From CANKHA01 sp034668825 (GTDB lineage Bacteria; Pseudomonadota; Alphaproteobacteria; Rhizobiales; Xanthobacteraceae): DNA of 7,309 nucleotides. The DNA is taken from the NCBI GenBank assembly GCA_034668825.1, contig JAXDOR010000230.1:1-7309 (forward strand). Reading direction: 5' to 3'. Shown here piece by piece: positions 5,588 through 7,309 of this stretch. How positions within the stretch are numbered: the stretch's first letter is position 1; each line of letters begins with the position of its first letter. A model generated the notes under the pieces. That model was not told where the DNA came from and searched no databases. It saw nothing but the letters and a program-made list of their open reading frames with translations. A program made the position numbers and the translations under genes.

Positions 5588-6799
5588 CTACGCCATCGCC
5601 TTCTTCAGATTCTCGTCCACCTTATCGAGGAAGCCCGTCGTCGAAAGCCATTTCTGGTCGGCGCCGACCAGCAGCGCCAGGTCCTTGGTCATGAAGCCGG
5701 ACTCGACGGTATCGACACACACCTTCTCCAAAGTGTGAGCGAATTTCGCCAGCGGTGCATTGTTGTCGAGCTTGGCGCGATGCGCGAGGCCGCGGGTCCA
5801 GGCGAAGATCGAGGCGATGGAGTTGGTGGACGTTTCCTTACCTTTCTGATGCTCGCGGTAGTGCCGCGTGACGGTGCCGTGGGCAGCTTCGGACTCGACG
5901 ATCTTGCCGTCGGGCGTCAGCAGCACCGAGGTCATCAACCCGAGCGATCCGTAGCCTTGCGCTACAGTGTCGGACTGCACGTCGCCATCGTAATTCTTGC
6001 AGGCCCAGACATAGCCACCCGACCATTTCAGCGCCGCCGCGACCATGTCGTCGATCAGCCGATGCTCATAGGTGAGCTTCTTCTTCTCGAACTCGGTCTT
6101 GAATTCGGCGTCGAAGATTTCCTGGAAGATGTCCTTGAAACGCCCGTCGTAGATTTTCAGGATGGTATTCTTCGTGGTGAGGTACAGCGGAAACCCGCGC
6201 GCCAGCGCGAAGTTCATCGAAGCGCGGGCGAAGTCGCGGATCGAGGCGTCCTCGTTGAACATGCCAAGCGCGATGCCGCTGCCGGGAAAATTGTGCACCT
6301 CGCGCTCGATCTTGGCGCCGTCCTCGCCGACGAAGGTGAGCGTCAGCTTGCCCTTGCCCGGCACCTTGAAATCGGTGGCGCGGTATTGGTCGGCATAGGC
6401 GTGGCGTCCGATGACGATCGGCTTGGTCCAACCCGGCACCAGCCGCGGCACATTCTTGCAGATGATCGGCTCGCGGAAGATGACGCCGCCGAGAATGTTG
6501 CGGATGGTACCGTTGGGCGACCGATACATGGCCTTGAGGTTGAATTCCTTCACCCGGCCTTCGTCCGGGGTGATCGTCGCGCATTTGACGCCGACGCCGA
6601 CCTTCTTGATCGCTTCCGCGGCGTCGATCGTCACCTGATCGTTGGTCTTGTCGCGGTATTCGATACCGAGATCGAAATACATCAGGTTGATGTCGAGATA
6701 GGGATGGATCAGCTTATCCTTGATGTATTGCCAGATGATCCGGGTCATCTCGTCGCCATCGAGCTCGACGACCGGATTGGTGACCTTTATTTTTGCCAT
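5588..6799 (-). CDS. icd: NADP-dependent isocitrate dehydrogenase (homodimeric, IDH1/IDH2 type)
   Basis: This TCA-cycle enzyme oxidatively decarboxylates isocitrate to 2-oxoglutarate and makes NADPH in the cytoplasm. The 403-residue length fits the dimeric IDH subfamily shared by Rhizobiales and eukaryotic IDH1/IDH2, rather than the E. coli-type enzyme (about 416). The isocitrate-binding residues fall at the same numbers as in human IDH1: Thr77, Ser94, Asn96, Arg100, Arg109, Arg132, with catalytic Tyr139 (SPNGTIRN; GRHAYADQYRATDF). After a two-residue offset come Lys210 (TTKNTILK), the metal-binding acidic residues around Asp250 and Asp273/Asp277 (NYDGDVQSD), and HGTVTRH with Arg312-His313 for NADP 2'-phosphate recognition. 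The start MAKIKVTNPVVELDGDEMTR matches the family N-terminus, so the upstream in-frame extension to 6898 is rejected. It converges on the propeller gene across the palindromic repeat and diverges from the downstream methyltransferase-like gene. Confidence 0.97.
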   Translation of the reverse strand: MAKIKVTNPVVELDGDEMTRIIWQYIKDKLIHPYLDINLMYFDLGIEYRDKTNDQVTIDAAEAIKKVGVGVKCATITPDEGRVKEFNLKAMYRSPNGTIRNILGGVIFREPIICKNVPRLVPGWTKPIVIGRHAYADQYRATDFKVPGKGKLTLTFVGEDGAKIEREVHNFPGSGIALGMFNEDASIRDFARASMNFALARGFPLYLTTKNTILKIYDGRFKDIFQEIFDAEFKTEFEKKKLTYEHRLIDDMVAAALKWSGGYVWACKNYDGDVQSDTVAQGYGSLGLMTSVLLTPDGKIVESEAAHGTVTRHYREHQKGKETSTNSIASIFAWTRGLAHRAKLDNNAPLAKFAHTLEKVCVDTVESGFMTKDLALLVGADQKWLSTTGFLDKVDENLKKAMA

Positions 6800-7012
6800 T
6801 GCACGGAAGCCTTTTTCGTAAAAATCGGGAGGGCTGAAAGCGACCGGCCAAGGCAGCCGGGCGGCGGCACTTATGACCCGGCTCCCGCCATCCTGCAAGG
6901 ACGCGGCTTTGGCCTATGGCCCGAGCAGCTGAACTTCTGCTTTCCGTTCCGGGCTTGGCACGGCTATACCCGGCAGGCGTCGCGTAGCCGCGCGCATGGA
7001 TAGAGGTTCGGC
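6800..7012. other. Divergent intergenic region between icd and the methyltransferase-like gene
   Basis: These 213 bases should hold the icd promoter (minus strand) and perhaps a promoter for the plus-strand gene. I see no convincing -35/-10 pair, operator palindrome or riboswitch. The icd leader carries an A-rich stretch with AAAAAGG about 11 bases before its ATG. Confidence 0.4.
7002..7006 (+). promoter_or_regulatory. Ribosome binding site deciding a TTG start
   Basis: AGAGG is followed by 6 bases (TTCGGC) and TTG at 7013. An in-frame TAG at 7001-7003 blocks any start further upstream, and no in-frame ATG occurs in the first 40 codons, so this site supports TTG as the start. Confidence 0.6.
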
Positions 7013-7309
7013 TTGCTGACATTTCCGCAAATACCGGGTGCATTCGGCCGCTGGCGCCGGGCGCTGCGCCGCCGGGTGCTGGAACCGATCGTGCTCGGCA
7101 ACCGCTCCTTGCGCGAGACCGTGCTCAATGCGCTGGCCGCCCGCGGCCACCTGATCTACTGCGCCTTGCCGGAGGGGCACTTCTTCGTCGATCCGTCAGA
7201 CCGGGTTGTCGCCTCCTGGCTGATGTGGCACGGCGGCTGGCAGCGCGCGGAAATCGAGCAGGCGACGGCCATTCTCGCCCGCGCCGGGCGGCTGCCGCCG
7301 TGCCACATC
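7013..7309 (+). CDS. N-terminal part of a putative FkbM-family methyltransferase (3' end outside window)
   Basis: There are 99 open codons to the window end. The visible protein begins (M)LTFPQIPGAFGRWRRALRRR and continues with a basic amphipathic N-terminus, LGNRSLRETVLNALAARGH, FFVDPSDRVVASWLMWHGGW (about 61-80) and QRAEIEQATAILARAGRLPP. The last part, a helix after an HGGWQR-type turn and ending just before a hydrophobic strand, resembles the lead-in to the SAM-binding motif (V/I-D-V/I-G-A-N-x-G) of FkbM-type methyltransferases in Rhizobiales, as I remember them. That motif would lie just past the window, so the assignment is unproven. The start is TTG 7013 because an in-frame stop lies at 7001-7003 and AGAGG sits 6 bases before it. 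It is divergent from icd. If correct, it would methylate an O-linked substrate such as a sugar or polyketide-like moiety. Confidence 0.6.
   Translation, partial: MLTFPQIPGAFGRWRRALRRRVLEPIVLGNRSLRETVLNALAARGHLIYCALPEGHFFVDPSDRVVASWLMWHGGWQRAEIEQATAILARAGRLPPCHI

Noticed and set aside
6800..6898. N-terminal extension of icd to an upstream ATG
   Set aside because: The conserved dimeric IDH N-terminus begins at MAKIKV (6799), and the numbering of active-site residues then matches human IDH1. The extension looks like untranslated leader.
6956..6971. TGGCACG resembling the -24 element of a sigma-54 promoter upstream of the TTG start
   Set aside because: After the 4-base spacer the -12 element should read TTGCA or TTGCT, but the sequence is TACCC, so the essential GC is missing.
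5735..7003. Long plus-strand open frame of 422 codons opposite icd
   Set aside because: It is antisense to a secure icd gene, composed of Asp/Gly/Arg/Val-rich text typical of GC-rich shadow frames, and matches no family I recognise.

Overview
The window is 7309 bases of GC-rich DNA with the gene content and codon style of an alphaproteobacterium. It most resembles the Hyphomicrobiales (Bradyrhizobium, Rhodopseudomonas, Pseudolabrys and relatives). The evidence is the protein families present, an IDH1/IDH2-type isocitrate dehydrogenase, and two GC-rich intergenic palindromes of the style scattered through those genomes. The genus is an inference. No search was possible.

Layout, left to right. 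(1) Positions 1-1782, plus strand: the C-terminal two thirds of alanyl-tRNA synthetase (alaS), cut by the window edge. (2) 1810-2766, minus: a secreted right-handed beta-helix protein of lower GC, converging on alaS. (3) 2884-3909, minus: a membrane-anchored, periplasm-facing glycerophosphodiester phosphodiesterase-like protein. (4) 3910-4133: a divergent intergenic region holding an imperfect palindrome (4022-4113). (5) 4134-4403 and 4406-5476, plus: a two-gene operon of a MoaD/ThiS-like beta-grasp protein ending in Gly-Gly and a cytoplasmic Asp-box (BNR) beta-propeller protein. They are separated by two bases, and the Shine-Dalgarno of the second is built from the diglycine codons of the first. 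(6) 5477-5587: a convergent gap filled almost entirely by a cloverleaf-like palindromic repeat. (7) 5588-6799, minus: NADP-dependent isocitrate dehydrogenase (icd). (8) 6800-7012: a divergent intergenic region. (9) 7013-7309, plus: the start of a gene resembling the N-terminal part of FkbM-family methyltransferases, probably with a TTG start, cut by the window end.

alaS and icd are core housekeeping genes. The four genes between them look like accessory or lineage-specific cargo: two envelope or secreted proteins and the MoaD-like/propeller pair. That pair is the most plausible place for an undescribed function, because the ubiquitin-like fold with a free Gly-Gly tail and the tightly coupled propeller have no obvious molybdopterin or thiamine genes beside them. 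I see no CRISPR array, tRNA, rRNA, transposase or integrase. The other signals are variations on known families rather than clear novelty.
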